This document shows positions 63,961-64,000 of a stretch of 64,000 nt of DNA, in pieces. The notes below the pieces were generated by a model. It was not told the DNA's origin. It did no database searches and was given only the letters and a program-made list of their open reading frames with translations. The DNA comes from Thermus aquaticus. GTDB taxonomy: Bacteria > Deinococcota > Deinococci > Deinococcales > Thermaceae. Numbering within the stretch: position 1 is the stretch's first letter; every line of letters starts with the position of its first letter. The stretch lies in the NCBI RefSeq assembly GCF_001280255.1, contig NZ_LHCI01000106.1, positions 800,274 through 864,273 on the forward strand, given 5' to 3'. The translations under genes were made by a program, and so were the position numbers.

Positions 63961-63996
63961 GGGCCCCCGCCGGGGCAAGCGCCCCAGCGGGGTACT
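63961..63996 (-). repeat. Intergenic palindromic repeat, full copy at right edge
   Basis: CCCCGCCGGGGC (63965-63976) pairs at 11 of 12 positions with GCCCCAGCGGGG (63981-63992) across AAGC. Read on the minus strand it matches the copy at 35715 in core and flanks (AGTA before, GGGCCCC after). It could terminate a gene entering from the right. Confidence 0.7.
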
Positions 63997-64000
63997 CAGT

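Overview
The window is chromosomal DNA of a Thermus species. The evidence is a very GC-rich sequence with strong C/G preference at third codon positions, ribosomal proteins that look Thermus-type throughout (zinc-type S14, S4 and L36, a long S17, and the L2 C-terminal block), the futalosine-pathway enzyme MqnD, the tandem gdhA-gdhB pair, and many genes whose start codon lies 6-9 bases after a TATACT-like -10 box. From memory several proteins differ at scattered positions from T. thermophilus HB8, so a different Thermus species is likely; this is inference. No tRNA, rRNA, insertion sequence, prophage or CRISPR array was seen.

Positions 1-15075 are the end of tuf followed by an uninterrupted S10-spc-alpha ribosomal super-operon (rpsJ to rplQ, including secY, adk, map, infA and rpmJ), closed by a hairpin at 15081-15108. 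Positions 15145-20986 hold a LapA-like membrane protein, a DMT exporter, a secreted GH13 amylase, an HNH nuclease, a secreted TPR protein and a SPOR-domain protein coupled to rex. Positions 21615-23700 form a lower-GC block of two lipoproteins, one with Ig-like modules. Positions 23758-29977 encode a polyprenyl synthase, the regulatory and catalytic glutamate dehydrogenase subunits, a GNAT, a 2-hydroxyacid dehydrogenase, a MoaD/ThiS-like protein and a deoxyhypusine-synthase-like enzyme.

Positions 30046-37376 hold a 918-residue methyltransferase-like/TPR/DUF2325 protein, mqnD, a CRP-family regulator, bshC, a SpoIID-like protein and an alkyltransferase-like protein in which Ala replaces the active Cys. 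Positions 37373-43891 contain a cytoplasmic GH13 enzyme, gmk-rpoZ-coaBC-argR-marC, a decayed GGDEF fragment and recN. Positions 43897-45602 are an accessory patch: a frameshifted HsdR-N nuclease gene and an AbrB/PIN toxin-antitoxin pair. Then come glyA, a small membrane protein and the purine operon purC-purS-purQ-HAD-purL-purF (53048-47154), with purB nearby and a MntA/HepT pair whose toxin gene appears frameshifted.

The right end holds a secreted intradiol-dioxygenase-like protein with a YceI protein, a HAD hydrolase, a carboxymuconolactone-decarboxylase-like protein, the heme genes hemD-hemA-hemX-like, and a five-gene operon (60729-62570) driven by a good -35/-10 promoter. Three of its products share a short SHOCT-like helical module. 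It converges with a sensor histidine kinase.

The signals least explained by standard annotation are the three-part 918-residue protein, the SHOCT-module operon, the strong excess of the palindromic octamer CCTCGAGG, a four-member family of intergenic GC-rich palindromes, the mosaic Ig-like lipoprotein, and two apparent single-base frameshifts in defence/toxin genes.
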